Position numbers and translations under genes: made by a program
Notes under the pieces: generated by a model
The model's database searches: none
What the model saw: the letters and a program-made list of their open reading frames with translations, nothing else
What the model was told of the DNA's origin: nothing
Shown here: one piece after another, positions 35,477 through 45,109 of the stretch
Layout of the letters: each line of letters starts with the position of its first letter
Position numbering within the stretch: position 1 is the first letter of the stretch
Source: an uncultured beta proteobacterium
GTDB taxonomy: Bacteria; Pseudomonadota; Gammaproteobacteria; Burkholderiales; Rhodocyclaceae
Reading direction: 5' to 3'
Length of the DNA: 64,000 nucleotides
Assembly (NCBI GenBank): GCA_903886975.1
Contig: CAISOB010000032.1
Coordinates: 62,001 to 126,000, forward strand

Positions 35477-37405
35477 TCAGTCGATCGCCTCCGCAAGGTC
35501 GTCGTTCGAATTCTCGGGCTCTACCGGCGCAAGATCAAGTGTTTCAAGGTAGCGGCAGCCCAGTTCGAGCGTGAGATAATCGATTGAGGCCACGGCCAGG
35601 CGGATGCGTTGCCCGGCTTTGAGTTCGGGCGCCGAGGCGACGCGTTCGATGAGCGGCAGATGGTCGAGTTTGGCCATGTTGTCGCGCCGTATCGTCGCGT
35701 CGATGGTCTGCACTCCTTCCTGGCGCAGCCAGCGCAGGCACCAGTAGCGCTCCATGGCGCGCTGGAATTCGGCGTAGGCGGCGTAGCACAGTTCGAAGTC
35801 GCGCAGCGTGGCGAACAACGCGTCGGACTTCGCCTTGAAGGGCGGCGTGTCGCCGTTCAGGCAGGCGATCAGCTGCCACTGATTGAGCAGGTCGACATAG
35901 CGGCGCAGCGGCGACGACGACCAGGCATATTGCGCGACGCCCAGGCCCTCGTGCGGCAGCGGCGACGTCGTCATGCGCACCTTGCCCCCCGTCTGGGCGC
36001 GATAGATCGCCGGCACGCCGTGTTCGGCGAGAACGCCGCCCCAGGTGCTGTTGGCGATGATCATCAATTCGGCGACCAGTTTGTCGAGCGGGCTGCCGCG
36101 CCGGCGTTCGGAAATCGCGACGCGGCAGTTCTCCGGGTCGGCGAGGTCGCCGGCAATGGCGAAGTTGTAGTCGTTGTTGCCCGGCATCGCCGAGGCTTTG
36201 CCACGCCGGCCTTCGCAGGCGTTGGCCAGATGCCACAGGACTTTGAGTTCCGCGCCGAACGGGAAGGGCGCAAGCCCCGCGGCCAGTGTCTCTTCGTTGA
36301 ACAGCGGTTCGATGTCGTGATGGCGAAGGTTGGCGGCGATGCTGACCATTTCGATGCGCGATTCGTGCGCCGTGACCTCGAATTCGGGGCTCACCGTCAG
36401 GTAGAGCGAGAGCGCCGGACAGTTGCGGTCGGCGGCCAGCGTGTAATGCTCGACAGCGGCTTCGGGCAGCATGGTGATTTTGCGGCCCGGCATATAGACC
36501 GTCGACAGCCGTTCGCGCGCCATCGCATCGAGCGCCGAGCCGGGCGCGACGACGAGACCGGGCGCGGCGATGTGGATGCCGACGCGCCAGCCAATCCCAG
36601 GCAGTGTCTGGAGCGAGAACGCGTCGTCGATCTCGGTCGTCGTCGCGTCGTCGATCGAGAAAGCCTGTACCTCGGCCTGCGCCAGGCCGGTCGGCGGCAG
36701 CGGCAGGTCGGTGGGCGGAAAGCCGGTGCCGCGCGGAAAGTACTCGAGCAAAAAGCGCTGCAAGTGGTAGTCATAGGCTGAAGCGATCGCCCCGCATTTT
36801 TCAAGCAGGTGGGCCGTCGAGAGGCCGGTTTCGGCGCAGGCCGCTTCGAGCGCCTTGGTTTCGACGCGATTGCGGTCAGGCTTGTAGAGCAGCTGATTGA
36901 GCAGCGCCAGTGGAGCGAACTCGGGCGGCAGCGTGTGCGCTTTGAGTTCGTCGACCATGCGCGTGATGGCCAGCGCCTGTTGCCGCTTCTTTTCGAGGCC
37001 GGCGAGCGCAGCGGCGAGAATCTCGGCCGGCGCCTTGCGGAATCGCCCGCGGCTCTTGCGGTGGAAATAGATCGGCGCGGCGTGCAGGGCGAGCAGCAGC
37101 GCCACCGCTTCGACCGCCGTCGCCTTGTGGCCGGCGCCGCCGAAATACTCGTTGGCGAAATCGGCGAAGGAAAATTCGCCCTCGCCCGCGCATTCCCAGA
37201 GAAACTCGGTTTCGATTCCCGCGGCAAGCGCTTCGGCCTGGCCCAGCAGGTCGCCGGGCGCCGGTTCCTGGAAGCGCAAAAGGACATTCGCCGCCTTGAT
37301 CTTGGCACGCTTGCCGGAGACCATCTCGAGCTGCAATGACGTGTCGTTGTCAGTCAGGATGGTGGCGGTTTTGAAGGCGCCGTCTTCTTCAAAGAGAACA
37401 TGCAT
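35477..37405 (-). CDS. RNB-domain ribonuclease (RNase II family)
   Basis: A 642-residue 3'-5' exoribonuclease-family protein. The RNB core begins with AFSIDDATTTEIDDAFSL, giving the metal-binding aspartates, and continues with GIHIAAPGLVV, VYMPGRKITMLPE and SSSPLRRYVDLLNQWQL. A poorly conserved N-terminal region replaces clear cold-shock domains, and the C-terminus ends in a short S1-like segment (LKAGQRIRLAVASIDYLTLEL). This layout is typical of the second RNase II type found in betaproteobacteria rather than RNase R. The ATG at 37405 gives MHVLFEEDGAFK, matching the family start. Confidence 0.93.
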   Translation of the reverse strand: MHVLFEEDGAFKTATILTDNDTSLQLEMVSGKRAKIKAANVLLRFQEPAPGDLLGQAEALAAGIETEFLWECAGEGEFSFADFANEYFGGAGHKATAVEAVALLLALHAAPIYFHRKSRGRFRKAPAEILAAALAGLEKKRQQALAITRMVDELKAHTLPPEFAPLALLNQLLYKPDRNRVETKALEAACAETGLSTAHLLEKCGAIASAYDYHLQRFLLEYFPRGTGFPPTDLPLPPTGLAQAEVQAFSIDDATTTEIDDAFSLQTLPGIGWRVGIHIAAPGLVVAPGSALDAMARERLSTVYMPGRKITMLPEAAVEHYTLAADRNCPALSLYLTVSPEFEVTAHESRIEMVSIAANLRHHDIEPLFNEETLAAGLAPFPFGAELKVLWHLANACEGRRGKASAMPGNNDYNFAIAGDLADPENCRVAISERRRGSPLDKLVAELMIIANSTWGGVLAEHGVPAIYRAQTGGKVRMTTSPLPHEGLGVAQYAWSSSPLRRYVDLLNQWQLIACLNGDTPPFKAKSDALFATLRDFELCYAAYAEFQRAMERYWCLRWLRQEGVQTIDATIRRDNMAKLDHLPLIERVASAPELKAGQRIRLAVASIDYLTLELGCRYLETLDLAPVEPENSNDDLAEAID

Positions 37406-37413
37406 CGGCCCGA

Positions 37414-37983
37414 TTATAACCCGCAATATTCAATGATTTCGGGCAGCAAATCGGCGAAGTGCGTGAAGCTGTGGTCGCCGCCTTCGAGTACCCGCTGCCG
37501 GCAGCCGGCGTAGCGCGCGACGGCGTTGCGATAGTCGAGCACTTCGTCACCGGTTTCGACGAGCAGCAGATAGCGCTCGGGGTGCACTTTCGCGACTTCA
37601 AGCGCGCGCAATTGCGCGATATGTTCGGCGGTGAAGTCGAAGGTCTCCCCAGTATGCAGATTCGTCTGTATACCGATGTACTGATTGAGGGAAACCGGCG
37701 CGACAACGGCGGGATTGATCAACACGGCGCGCAGATCGTGCTGTTCGGCGAGCCAAGTTGCGTAATAGCCGCCGAGCGAACTGCCGACGACGGTTAGCGG
37801 CCCGGCGTGCCCGGTGAGGATCGCCTGTGCCTGGGCGATCGCCGCGCGCGGAACGGGCGAGAGCGCCGGGCAGAAAAAACGGTCGCCCTGGCCACGTGCC
37901 TGCAGCGTCGCCGCGAGCAAGCGCGATTTTGCCGATGCCGGTGACGAACAGAAGCCGTGCAGATAAAGGATGCCCGCGCTCAT
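37414..37983 (-). CDS. YqiA-type alpha/beta-hydrolase esterase
   Basis: A 189-residue small esterase. [18 protein letters not shown] is the YqiA N-terminus, [15 protein letters not shown] is the nucleophile elbow with its serine, and the catalytic aspartate and histidine are in [10 protein letters not shown] and GGDHSFTHF. YqiA hydrolyses short acyl esters in vitro; its natural role is unclear. The ATG at 37983 overlaps the uppP stop as ATGA, so the long frame reading back into uppP is not used. Confidence 0.93.
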   Translation of the reverse strand: MSAGILYLHGFCSSPASAKSRLLAATLQARGQGDRFFCPALSPVPRAAIAQAQAILTGHAGPLTVVGSSLGGYYATWLAEQHDLRAVLINPAVVAPVSLNQYIGIQTNLHTGETFDFTAEHIAQLRALEVAKVHPERYLLLVETGDEVLDYRNAVARYAGCRQRVLEGGDHSFTHFADLLPEIIEYCGL

Positions 37984-38804
37984 CCGGCCGTCCACGCCAC
38001 GAGATCGAGCTGCCAGGTTATCAGAACGACAATGCCGAAAACGATGCGGTACCAGGCAAACGGCGTGAAATCGTGACTGGAGATGAAGCGCAGCAACCAG
38101 CGCACGCAGAGAAAGGCAGAAACCAGGGCGGCGATGAAACCGACCGCCCACATTCCGATGTCGTCGGCATTGAGCAGAGCGCGTTCCTTGTAGAGCTGGT
38201 AGAAGGTCGCCGCGATCAATGTCGGAATCGCCAGGAAGAAGGAAAATTCGGTTGCCGCCTTGCGTGACAGCCCGAACAGCAGTCCGCCGATGATCGTCGC
38301 CCCCGATCGGGAGGTGCCGGGAATCAAGGCAAGGGCCTGCGCCAGACCCAGCTTCAAAGCGTCGAGCGGTGTCATTTCATCGACGCTGTTGACGCGAACG
38401 GTGTGCTTGCGCCGCTCGGCCCACAGTATGAAGAAAGCGCCGACGATGAACGCGAGAGCGACCGGCACCGCTTTGAACAGATGCGCTTCGATGCCCTTCT
38501 TGAAGAGCAGTCCGAGCACGGCGAGCGGCGTAAAGGCGATGGCAAGGTTGAGAACCAGCCGGTTGGCCAGTCGCTCGTGACCGAATCCGCGCAGGACGCC
38601 GGCGATACGCGCGCGATATTCCCAGACGACCGCCAGAATGGCGCCCGACTGAATGACGATCTCGAACAGCTTGCCGCGCGCATCGTTGAAGTTGAGCAGA
38701 TCGCCGGCCAGAATCAGGTGGCCGGTCGAGGACACCGGCAGGAACTCGGTAAGGCCCTCGACGATGCCGAGAATCAGGGCTTTGAGCAGTATCAGGAGAT
38801 CCAC
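37980..38804 (-). CDS. uppP: undecaprenyl-diphosphatase UppP (BacA)
   Basis: Recycles undecaprenyl pyrophosphate to the monophosphate carrier for peptidoglycan and other envelope polymers; excess gives bacitracin resistance. The 274-residue membrane protein has both active-site motifs, [17 protein letters not shown] at 16-32 and [13 protein letters not shown] near 160-172, and about eight membrane segments. Its stop overlaps the esterase start. With mtgA nearby it adds to the cell-wall content of this segment. Confidence 0.97.
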   Translation of the reverse strand: MDLLILLKALILGIVEGLTEFLPVSSTGHLILAGDLLNFNDARGKLFEIVIQSGAILAVVWEYRARIAGVLRGFGHERLANRLVLNLAIAFTPLAVLGLLFKKGIEAHLFKAVPVALAFIVGAFFILWAERRKHTVRVNSVDEMTPLDALKLGLAQALALIPGTSRSGATIIGGLLFGLSRKAATEFSFFLAIPTLIAATFYQLYKERALLNADDIGMWAVGFIAALVSAFLCVRWLLRFISSHDFTPFAWYRIVFGIVVLITWQLDLVAWTAG

Positions 38805-38863
38805 GTCGCGCGTCCGGACAAAGAGCGCATTCTAGCAGCCCCGCAGCCCCGCAGGCCGGCGAG

Positions 38864-38884
38864 GACCGGGCGCGCGCCGGTCCC
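38864..38884 (-). terminator. GC-rich hairpin downstream of phosphofructokinase
   Basis: GGACCGG and CCGGTCC form a perfect 7-bp stem around GCGCGCG, nine bases beyond the phosphofructokinase stop and about 60 bases before the uppP start on the same strand. There is no U-tract. It could end or attenuate transcription between the two genes. Confidence 0.4.
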
Positions 38885-38893
38885 GCCGACGGC

Positions 38894-40171
38894 TCAGGCC
38901 GGATACTGCGCGAAGTTCTGTCCGGTGGTCGCCAGGACGCCGAGCCAAGCCGGGCTGTTCAGGTCGAGCTGCTTCTTGTGCGCGGTCAAGAGTTCGATCG
39001 GCACGTGCGTGAAGATGTCGTGCTGCAGTCCGATCACCAGGCCGGTCTTGCCGGCCATCGCGGCGTGCACGGCGTTGCGCGCGAAGGAGTCGCAGAGGAT
39101 GGCGTCCTCGGCGATCGCCGGAACGCTGCGGATCAGATAACTCGGATCGAAATAGCGCAGCGCGAATGGGACGTCCTCGGCCTTGAGGTAGGACTCGATG
39201 CGTTCGCGCAGGAAGGGACCGATGTCCTTGAATTTGCGGTTGCCCGAGGCGTCGAACTGGTCCGCGCCGCTGTCCATCAGATGCTGGCCGGCGCCTTCGG
39301 CGACGAGAATGACGGCGTGCGCGCGGTTTTGCACGCGCTGCTTCAAAGCGGCGAGGAAGCCGTTTTCGCCGTCGAGCGCGAAAGCGACTTCGGGAACCAG
39401 GGTGAAATTGACATCCTGGCTGGCCACCGTCGCGCCGGCGGCGATGAAACCGGCATGGCGGCCCATGATCTTGACCAGCGAAATGCCGTTATGCACGCTG
39501 TGCGCTTCGGTATGCGCGCAGTTGATCGCCTTGGCCGCTTCCTCGACGGCGGTCACGTAGCCGAAGGTGCGCGAAACGAAGGCGACGTCGTTGTCGATCG
39601 TCTTCGGGATGCCGACGACGGCGAGCGCGTGGCCGCGCCGCTTGGCTTCCTGGAAAATCTCGGCGCCGCCGCGCTGGGTGCCGTCGCCGCCGACGACGAA
39701 GAGCATGTCGATCTTGCGGCGGATCAGGTTGTCGACGGCGACGTTGACATCGACCGGTCCGCGCGAGGTGTTGAGCGCCGTTCCGCCTTCCTTGTGGATG
39801 TCCTCGACGAAACTGGGCGTGAGCGGAATCGGCTCGGAGCCGCGCCACGGATCGAGGCCCTGGTAGCCGTCGACGAAGCCCAAGACTTCGTGCACGCCGT
39901 AGCCGTGATGCAGTTGCAGATATAGCGAACGGATGACGTTGTTGAGGCCCGGACAGAGGCCGCCGCAGGTGACGATGCCGGCGCGCGTCTTCTTCGGATC
40001 GAAGAACAGTTTCTCGCGCGGACCGGCGACCTCGAACAGCATCTCTTCGGACTGCGGCGCGTCGGGATCGACGATGACCTTGAAGACGACACGCGCCTTG
40101 TCGCTGATGTGGAAGGGCAGTGGCGACGCGAAGCGCGCTTCGCCAAGACTGGTGATGTTCATGATGGCCAT
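38894..40171 (-). CDS. 6-phosphofructokinase, ATP-type motif
   Basis: A 425-residue PfkA-superfamily enzyme of the long form found in plants, spirochaetes and some proteobacteria. The phosphoryl-donor site reads GGLCPGLNNVIR and VVGGDGTQRGG. The glycine-threonine in GGDGT predicts ATP rather than pyrophosphate as donor. Substrate-site motifs are GIPKTIDNDV and IMGRHAGFIAAGA. It commits fructose-6-phosphate to glycolysis. The ATG at 40171 gives MAIMNITSLGEARF; the frame is open further upstream without a better start. A second phosphofructokinase with the opposite donor signature lies 1.1 kb away. Confidence 0.9.
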   Translation of the reverse strand: MAIMNITSLGEARFASPLPFHISDKARVVFKVIVDPDAPQSEEMLFEVAGPREKLFFDPKKTRAGIVTCGGLCPGLNNVIRSLYLQLHHGYGVHEVLGFVDGYQGLDPWRGSEPIPLTPSFVEDIHKEGGTALNTSRGPVDVNVAVDNLIRRKIDMLFVVGGDGTQRGGAEIFQEAKRRGHALAVVGIPKTIDNDVAFVSRTFGYVTAVEEAAKAINCAHTEAHSVHNGISLVKIMGRHAGFIAAGATVASQDVNFTLVPEVAFALDGENGFLAALKQRVQNRAHAVILVAEGAGQHLMDSGADQFDASGNRKFKDIGPFLRERIESYLKAEDVPFALRYFDPSYLIRSVPAIAEDAILCDSFARNAVHAAMAGKTGLVIGLQHDIFTHVPIELLTAHKKQLDLNSPAWLGVLATTGQNFAQYPA

Positions 40172-40275
40172 ATCGTTTGAATGGGTTCTAAGGCGATTTC
40201 GCAGTATCCACGACGACGGCCCTGCGGTCAAACTGCCGCGTGAATAGCGGTGTCCTTGCGGTAGAATCGCGCTCC

Positions 40276-40680
40276 ATGAAAATGACGAAATGCTTTGCCG
40301 CGGCCCTGGCCATCGCGGCGCTCTGCGGCGCCGCGCGCGCCGAATGGGTCGAGATTGAAAAGTTCGAAGACGGCATGCGCGTCTATGCCGACGCGACGAC
40401 CGCGCGCCGCAGTGGCGACAAGGCGCAGCTCATGCATCTCGTGCGCTGGGGCGAACCGCAGGTCGAACCCGGTTTGCCGCCCTATCTGTCGACGCGGGTG
40501 ACGGCGGCCTACGACTGTTCCGGCAAGACGGAGCGCTATCTGGCTTCGGTGTCCTACGCGGGCGCCATGGGCAGCGGGGCCAAGGTCGTCGCGGACGACA
40601 ATGAAGCGGAGGAGTGGTACTCGATTTCGACGGCGTCGATGGAAGAGAAACTTTGGAAGATCGCCTGCGCGGCGAAGTAG
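40276..40680 (+). CDS. exported protein with surface-adhesin-E-like domain
   Basis: A 134-residue secreted protein. MKMTKCFAAALAIAALCGAARAE is a Sec signal peptide with cleavage expected after ARA. The mature part WVEIEKFEDGMRVYADATT, YDCSGKTERYLASVSYAG and MEEKLWKIAC resembles the Surface-adhesin E domain, with the two conserved cysteines likely bridged. Its function in non-pathogens is unknown. A TAGAAT hexamer at 40262-40267 lies so close to the ATG that the transcript may be nearly leaderless. It is divergent from the phosphofructokinase gene. Confidence 0.8.
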   Translation: MKMTKCFAAALAIAALCGAARAEWVEIEKFEDGMRVYADATTARRSGDKAQLMHLVRWGEPQVEPGLPPYLSTRVTAAYDCSGKTERYLASVSYAGAMGSGAKVVADDNEAEEWYSISTASMEEKLWKIACAAK

Positions 40681-40686
40681 CTTTCT

Positions 40687-41325
40687 TTATGGAACGGCTG
40701 CGGCGCGGAGCTGAACCGGCTTCGCGCACGGGGATCCGTCCGGCAGAACACAGCGACCGATGCCCGGGTTGGCGGCGAGGATGGCCTCGAGCTCTTCGGC
40801 GACGGCGGCCGGGGTCCTCCAGTTCACCGCTTTGATCTCGCCAAACGGACCGATGCCCGCCAGCGCGTTGTTCACCGCCGCAGCGCAAAAAAGCGGCGCC
40901 GCCGCGTCGGCGACGGGAAGACGTGCTGCGATAGCGGAAAATTCGGCTTCCGGCAGCGTAAAGCGAAAGCTCTGAACGTGATTACCATCGACCATCTGGA
41001 AACCGACGTAGTCGTTCAGCGTCGGCCGCCTCCAGCCTTTCGCTTTGGCGCGGACGAAGCGGTAACTTCCCGCCGGGTCGCTGAGCCGCCTGCCGACAAA
41101 GATTCCGGCGTGATTGCCGATGCCGCCGTTGTTGTTGATGACGACGACGACCTCGTCGTCCCGCGGTTCTTGAAGATGCGTGGCTGGCATCTCGGCACCG
41201 GGCAGATCATTTTCCACCGTGGGGTCGAGCTCGACCTCGAGCGGCAGTGAGCCGGCGCAAGCCGCCAGCATGCCGGCGCAGAGTAGCGCCGGCACGAGGC
41301 GGAGGAAGCGGGCCGGATCAGCCAA
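40687..41325 (-). CDS. lipoprotein, possible permuted papain-fold (YiiX/LRAT-like) protein
   Basis: A 212-residue predicted lipoprotein: hydrophobic LVPALLCAGMLAAC ends in a lipobox whose cysteine is followed by AGS. The mature part has NNNGGIGNHAGIFVGRRL and later APLFCAAAVNNALAGIG. A histidine in a G-H-A-G strand followed by a cysteine at a helix start is the order of circularly permuted NlpC/P60-type enzymes, but the similarity is weak and I rate it as a guess. The TTG start at 41325 overlaps the PPi-phosphofructokinase stop by eight bases; GTG at 41295 is the alternative. Confidence 0.7.
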   Translation of the reverse strand: MADPARFLRLVPALLCAGMLAACAGSLPLEVELDPTVENDLPGAEMPATHLQEPRDDEVVVVINNNGGIGNHAGIFVGRRLSDPAGSYRFVRAKAKGWRRPTLNDYVGFQMVDGNHVQSFRFTLPEAEFSAIAARLPVADAAAPLFCAAAVNNALAGIGPFGEIKAVNWRTPAAVAEELEAILAANPGIGRCVLPDGSPCAKPVQLRAAAVP

Positions 41326-43024
41326 TCTTAAAGGACAGCGACGCGGAAGCGGAGTTGAGCGCGACGCTGATCGGCTGCTGGTAGGCTGCCGGGCCCCACA
41401 GCTGGCGCGGGCCTGGCGACGAAAACAGATCGGCGGCGGCCCAATCGGCGCGCCGAGCAACAAAGTAGCGCATCGCTGCCGAATCCATCTTGACCAACGC
41501 TTTTTCGATCACGAATTCGTCGTGACCGTGGCGGCGTTCGATGTTGAGCAGGCCGGTCAGCGGAATCGCCTGCGGTGCGCTGCCGCCGGTCAGCCCGGTG
41601 ACCGTCGCCATGTAGCCGGTGCGGCCGTCGAGAATCAGCGAGCCGGCGGTCAGGCCGAGATTGTAGGTATAGGCGGCGTCGAACAGCGTCGGGGCGCCGC
41701 AGCGGCCCTCGTAACCGAGAAAGTGGCTCTGCGTGGCAAAGGCAACGCCGGCGTCGATTTCGCCGACGCGGCGCGCGGTCATGTCGATCAGCAACTGCTC
41801 GGTCGGAATCAGCGACACCTGCAGGTTCCCGTGCGAATCGCGTTCGGCGAGCAGCATGTTGACGATGTAGTCGGGCAGCGAGGCAAGCAGCTCGGTGTTT
41901 TCGTCCGAAAGCAGGTTCTGGACGAACATCGGTTTGGCCGGATCATGCAGGTTCGCGAACTCATCGGCATTTTGCGCGACCACGTCGTTCAGTTCGGCGA
42001 TCAGGGCGTGCATTTCCGGAACGAATTCGATCAGCCCCTCGGGGACCAGCACGACGCCATGCGTGATGCCCTTGTTGGCGCGGGCGACGACGACTTGCGC
42101 GATTTCGTCGACGATGGACGCCAGCGACTGCCTCCGTGCGGCGACTTCTTCCGAGATCAGCGATACCGCCGCTTTGGTTTGCAGCGCGACTTCGATCGTC
42201 ACATGCGAGGCCGAGCGGCCCATGAGCTTGATGAAATGCCAGTATTTGAGCGAGGAGCGGGTGTCCTGCAGGATGTTGCCGACCATTTCGCTGTAGATCT
42301 TGGTCGCCGTGTCGAAGCCGAAGGAGATCGGCAGCAGGCCCTCGATCTGCAAGTCGCCGTCGATCGTCTTCGGGACGCCGATCACCTGTACGCCGGAGCC
42401 GTCGGCCTTGACGTCCTTGAACAGGAATTCGGCGAGCACCGCGGCATTGGTGTTCGAATCGTCGCCGCCGATAACGACGATGGCGTCGAGATCGTGCTTG
42501 ACGCAAGTGGCCTTGACCTGCGCGAACTGTTCGTCGCTCTTGATTTTGGTGCGGTCGGTGCCGAGGAAATCGAAGCCGCCGGTGTTGATGATGCTGTCGA
42601 CGTCGGCGTCGGTGATTTCAAAGAGGTTGCCCTGTAGAAGTCCTTTTGGGCCGGGTTTGACGCCGAGCAGCGTGTTGCCGTTGCCGAGCACGCGCTTGAT
42701 GCCGCAGACCACATTGTGGCCGCCGGACGCCGGGCCGCCGGAAAACAGCACGGCGACGCGCTTGCCTTGTGCCGAATTTGAATTGACGCCGGAAGCAGCG
42801 AGGACGGCGTTGCCCGAGGCCTGCACCGAGTTCGGGAAGCTCCGGGCGACGCTGGCGCTGTCCTTGGTGTTGAGCACGCGCGCGGTGTTGGCGAAGCTGA
42901 CGGCCTGCGGTTGCGCGGCCGAGCCGAAAGCGGCGCAGACGGGCAGGGGCAGCTGGCGCACGGCCGCTTCAAAAATCGAGTTGTGCGCTTCCATTTTTTG
43001 CAACTGTTCTGCAAGAGTACTCAC
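41318..43024 (-). CDS. pfp: diphosphate-fructose-6-phosphate 1-phosphotransferase (PPi-PFK)
   Basis: A 568-residue long-form phosphofructokinase that uses pyrophosphate, making the glycolytic step reversible. The donor site reads FSGGPASGGHNVVCG and VVIGGDDSNTNAAVLAEF; aspartate in GGDD is the PPi signature. PKTIDGDL and KLMGRSASHVTIE are the sugar-phosphate motifs. The GTG at 43024 has AAGGA seven bases upstream and is preferred over an ATG at 43054. A TAAAAT hexamer at 43125-43120 may be its -10 element. It overlaps the lipoprotein gene and lies near the ATP-type enzyme. Confidence 0.95.
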   Translation of the reverse strand: MSTLAEQLQKMEAHNSIFEAAVRQLPLPVCAAFGSAAQPQAVSFANTARVLNTKDSASVARSFPNSVQASGNAVLAASGVNSNSAQGKRVAVLFSGGPASGGHNVVCGIKRVLGNGNTLLGVKPGPKGLLQGNLFEITDADVDSIINTGGFDFLGTDRTKIKSDEQFAQVKATCVKHDLDAIVVIGGDDSNTNAAVLAEFLFKDVKADGSGVQVIGVPKTIDGDLQIEGLLPISFGFDTATKIYSEMVGNILQDTRSSLKYWHFIKLMGRSASHVTIEVALQTKAAVSLISEEVAARRQSLASIVDEIAQVVVARANKGITHGVVLVPEGLIEFVPEMHALIAELNDVVAQNADEFANLHDPAKPMFVQNLLSDENTELLASLPDYIVNMLLAERDSHGNLQVSLIPTEQLLIDMTARRVGEIDAGVAFATQSHFLGYEGRCGAPTLFDAAYTYNLGLTAGSLILDGRTGYMATVTGLTGGSAPQAIPLTGLLNIERRHGHDEFVIEKALVKMDSAAMRYFVARRADWAAADLFSSPGPRQLWGPAAYQQPISVALNSASASLSFKIG

Positions 43025-43399
43025 GGTTCGTTCCTTCGATCGATTTGATGCCATGCGGGTCGATGCCCCTAGCGGCACGCGGCGTCGGGCAGAGACCGGC
43101 CTCTCGGCGCAAGAACGCGATTTTACCTTAATCGTGCGTCGCCGGTCGGCCGGGCGAGCCCCCGTTAGACGAGCAGTGCTAAGAGCAAGGCGTGATGTCG
43201 CCGAGAAACTGCCGGAAAGCCGGTGCGGGTCAGGTCGCTCGGGGTCCGTAACCTTATCACGATGACAATTCGCCGCAACTGGGCGGTCCCCCGACTTCGG
43301 CTTGCAGCTCAGAAGCAACTAAGCGCCAGGCTTGCCAGTCGAATATCACCACCGCGCGGTGGCGCGTTGCGCCCAATCCCCATCATCGGAGAACTCACC
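43025..43399. other. divergent intergenic region between pfp and the DUF4139 gene
   Basis: About 375 bases that should carry promoters for both flanking genes. On the minus strand TAAAAT (43125-43120) is a plausible -10 for pfp, with a poor -35. I see no clear element for the rightward gene except its ribosome site. Open frames running in from the left are not gene-like. No repeat or RNA structure stands out. Confidence 0.5.
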
Positions 43400-45013
43400 A
43401 TGCACGCAAAGATCGCATCGATTCTGATAGGACTTATTCTCTTTGCCGCAACCGGCGCCGCTTCGGCGCAAAAGGCGCCGATCACAGCGGTGGTGCTTTA
43501 TCCGGGCAGCGCGACGATCACCCGCACCGCGCACGTGGACGCCGGCGCCACGCAGCTGGTCATTGCCGACGCGACAGCCAACTTTGCCTTGTCGACGCTG
43601 CGGGTCGAAGCGGACCCCGGCATACGCATGGGCCAGATTGTCACGCAGGATGCCGGCCGGACCCAGTCAGGCAACCCTGCCGAGGCAGATCTGGAAGCCA
43701 GGATCCAGGCGCTCAAAGATCAGGCCGCCGCGCTCGACGCCGAGGCCGGCGCCGCCGATATCGTGAAGGCCTATCTCGAGCGCATCGGCAGCGACTCCGG
43801 CGCAGCCAGCGACCATGCGCGCGCTCCCGTCGATGCCAAGACGCTGACCGGATTGATCGATGCCATAAGCCGCGGCGCCAACGATGCCCTGGCGAAAAAG
43901 CAGAAGGTCGCCATGCAGAAACGCGAGATCGAAAAGAAGATCGATGCGCTGCAGCGCGATCTGAATCGCCTGCGCAGCGGTTCGAAGGACAACCGGACCA
44001 TCACCATCCATCTGATTGCCGATCGCGCAGCGGATGTGCGCGTGTCCTATCAGGTGAACAGCGCCGGCTGGAAACCCGGCTATCGTGCCGAACTCAATTC
44101 GGCCGCGTCCACGGTCGGTCTCGAGCGTCTGGCACAGGTATCCCAGAAGAGCGGCGAGGACTGGAAGGATGTGAAGCTGTCGCTATCGACGAGTCAGCCC
44201 AGGCTGTCACCGCTCGCCGCAAGCCCGCAGCCCTGGCTGCTCTCTTACATACCGCCGCAAGCTCTTCGCCAACGGCAGGACGAGCTGTCCAGGTCCATGA
44301 CTGCGCCGACCGCGGCGCCGATGCCGGCGACCGTATCAGGACTGAGGAAAAGCGACGCCGAGCCCGCGTATGAACCGCCGACTTTTCAGACCGACGGCTC
44401 GTTCGCAACCGAGTTCGAAGTGCCGGCGCGCGTGACAATCCCGGCCGACGGCAGAGAGATTACCCTGGCACTGGCGAGGCAGACGGTAGCGGTTAAACAA
44501 CGTCTGCTGGTCGCCCCGCGCATCGATACGACCGCCGTCCTGACAGCCGAAACCGAGCGGCTGGCCGGTGTCTGGCTCGCCGGGAACATGCAGATCTATC
44601 GCGACGGAAATTACGTCGGCGCGGCCTACTGGAATCCGCAGGCGTCGGGCAAGTTTGCCTTTTCCTTCGGACGTGACGACCTGGTGCGGGTGACGCTCGA
44701 TCAAGCCAAGGACAATGCCGGCAGCACGGGAGTCTTCGAAAAGCGCAACCGGCGCAGGTTTGCCGACGTGTTCACCGTCAAGAGCTCACATACGGCGGCG
44801 ATTGACCTGCTGATCATCGAAGCGACGCCGGTGAGCACCTCCGACGAGATCAAGGTGCAGGCCGAATTCGATCCGAAGCCATCAATGGAAGCGTGGGAAC
44901 AGCGCCGCGGCGTCGTCGCCTGGGAAAGAACCCTGAGTCCCAATGACACGCTCAAGATCGGCGTGAGCTACACGATTGACTATCCCAAGGACGGGTTAGT
45001 GACCGGTTTGTAG
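43400..45013 (+). CDS. exported DUF4139-family protein
   Basis: A 537-residue secreted protein. MHAKIASILIGLILFAATGAASAQ is a signal peptide. The N-terminal domain begins ITAVVLYPGSATITRTAHVDAG; a helical, probably coiled-coil part spans about 95-200 (DLEARIQALKDQAAALDAEA, then AMQKREIEKKIDALQRDL). The C-terminal DUF4139 beta domain contains YQVNSAGWKPGYRAELN and later VWLAGNMQIYRDGNYVGAA. Relatives are called mucoidy inhibitor A in eukaryotes; the bacterial role is unknown. GGAG stands eight bases before the ATG. It is transcribed alone, convergent with the DUF1850 gene. Confidence 0.87.
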   Translation: MHAKIASILIGLILFAATGAASAQKAPITAVVLYPGSATITRTAHVDAGATQLVIADATANFALSTLRVEADPGIRMGQIVTQDAGRTQSGNPAEADLEARIQALKDQAAALDAEAGAADIVKAYLERIGSDSGAASDHARAPVDAKTLTGLIDAISRGANDALAKKQKVAMQKREIEKKIDALQRDLNRLRSGSKDNRTITIHLIADRAADVRVSYQVNSAGWKPGYRAELNSAASTVGLERLAQVSQKSGEDWKDVKLSLSTSQPRLSPLAASPQPWLLSYIPPQALRQRQDELSRSMTAPTAAPMPATVSGLRKSDAEPAYEPPTFQTDGSFATEFEVPARVTIPADGREITLALARQTVAVKQRLLVAPRIDTTAVLTAETERLAGVWLAGNMQIYRDGNYVGAAYWNPQASGKFAFSFGRDDLVRVTLDQAKDNAGSTGVFEKRNRRRFADVFTVKSSHTAAIDLLIIEATPVSTSDEIKVQAEFDPKPSMEAWEQRRGVVAWERTLSPNDTLKIGVSYTIDYPKDGLVTGL

Positions 45014-45109
45014 TGAGGTCGTACTGACACCCGAACGTGACGGGCTTGGCGCAATCGGCGCATTTTCGCGAGCGGAAATCGGACGTCCTGAGCACGCGCC
45101 GCGTGGCGT

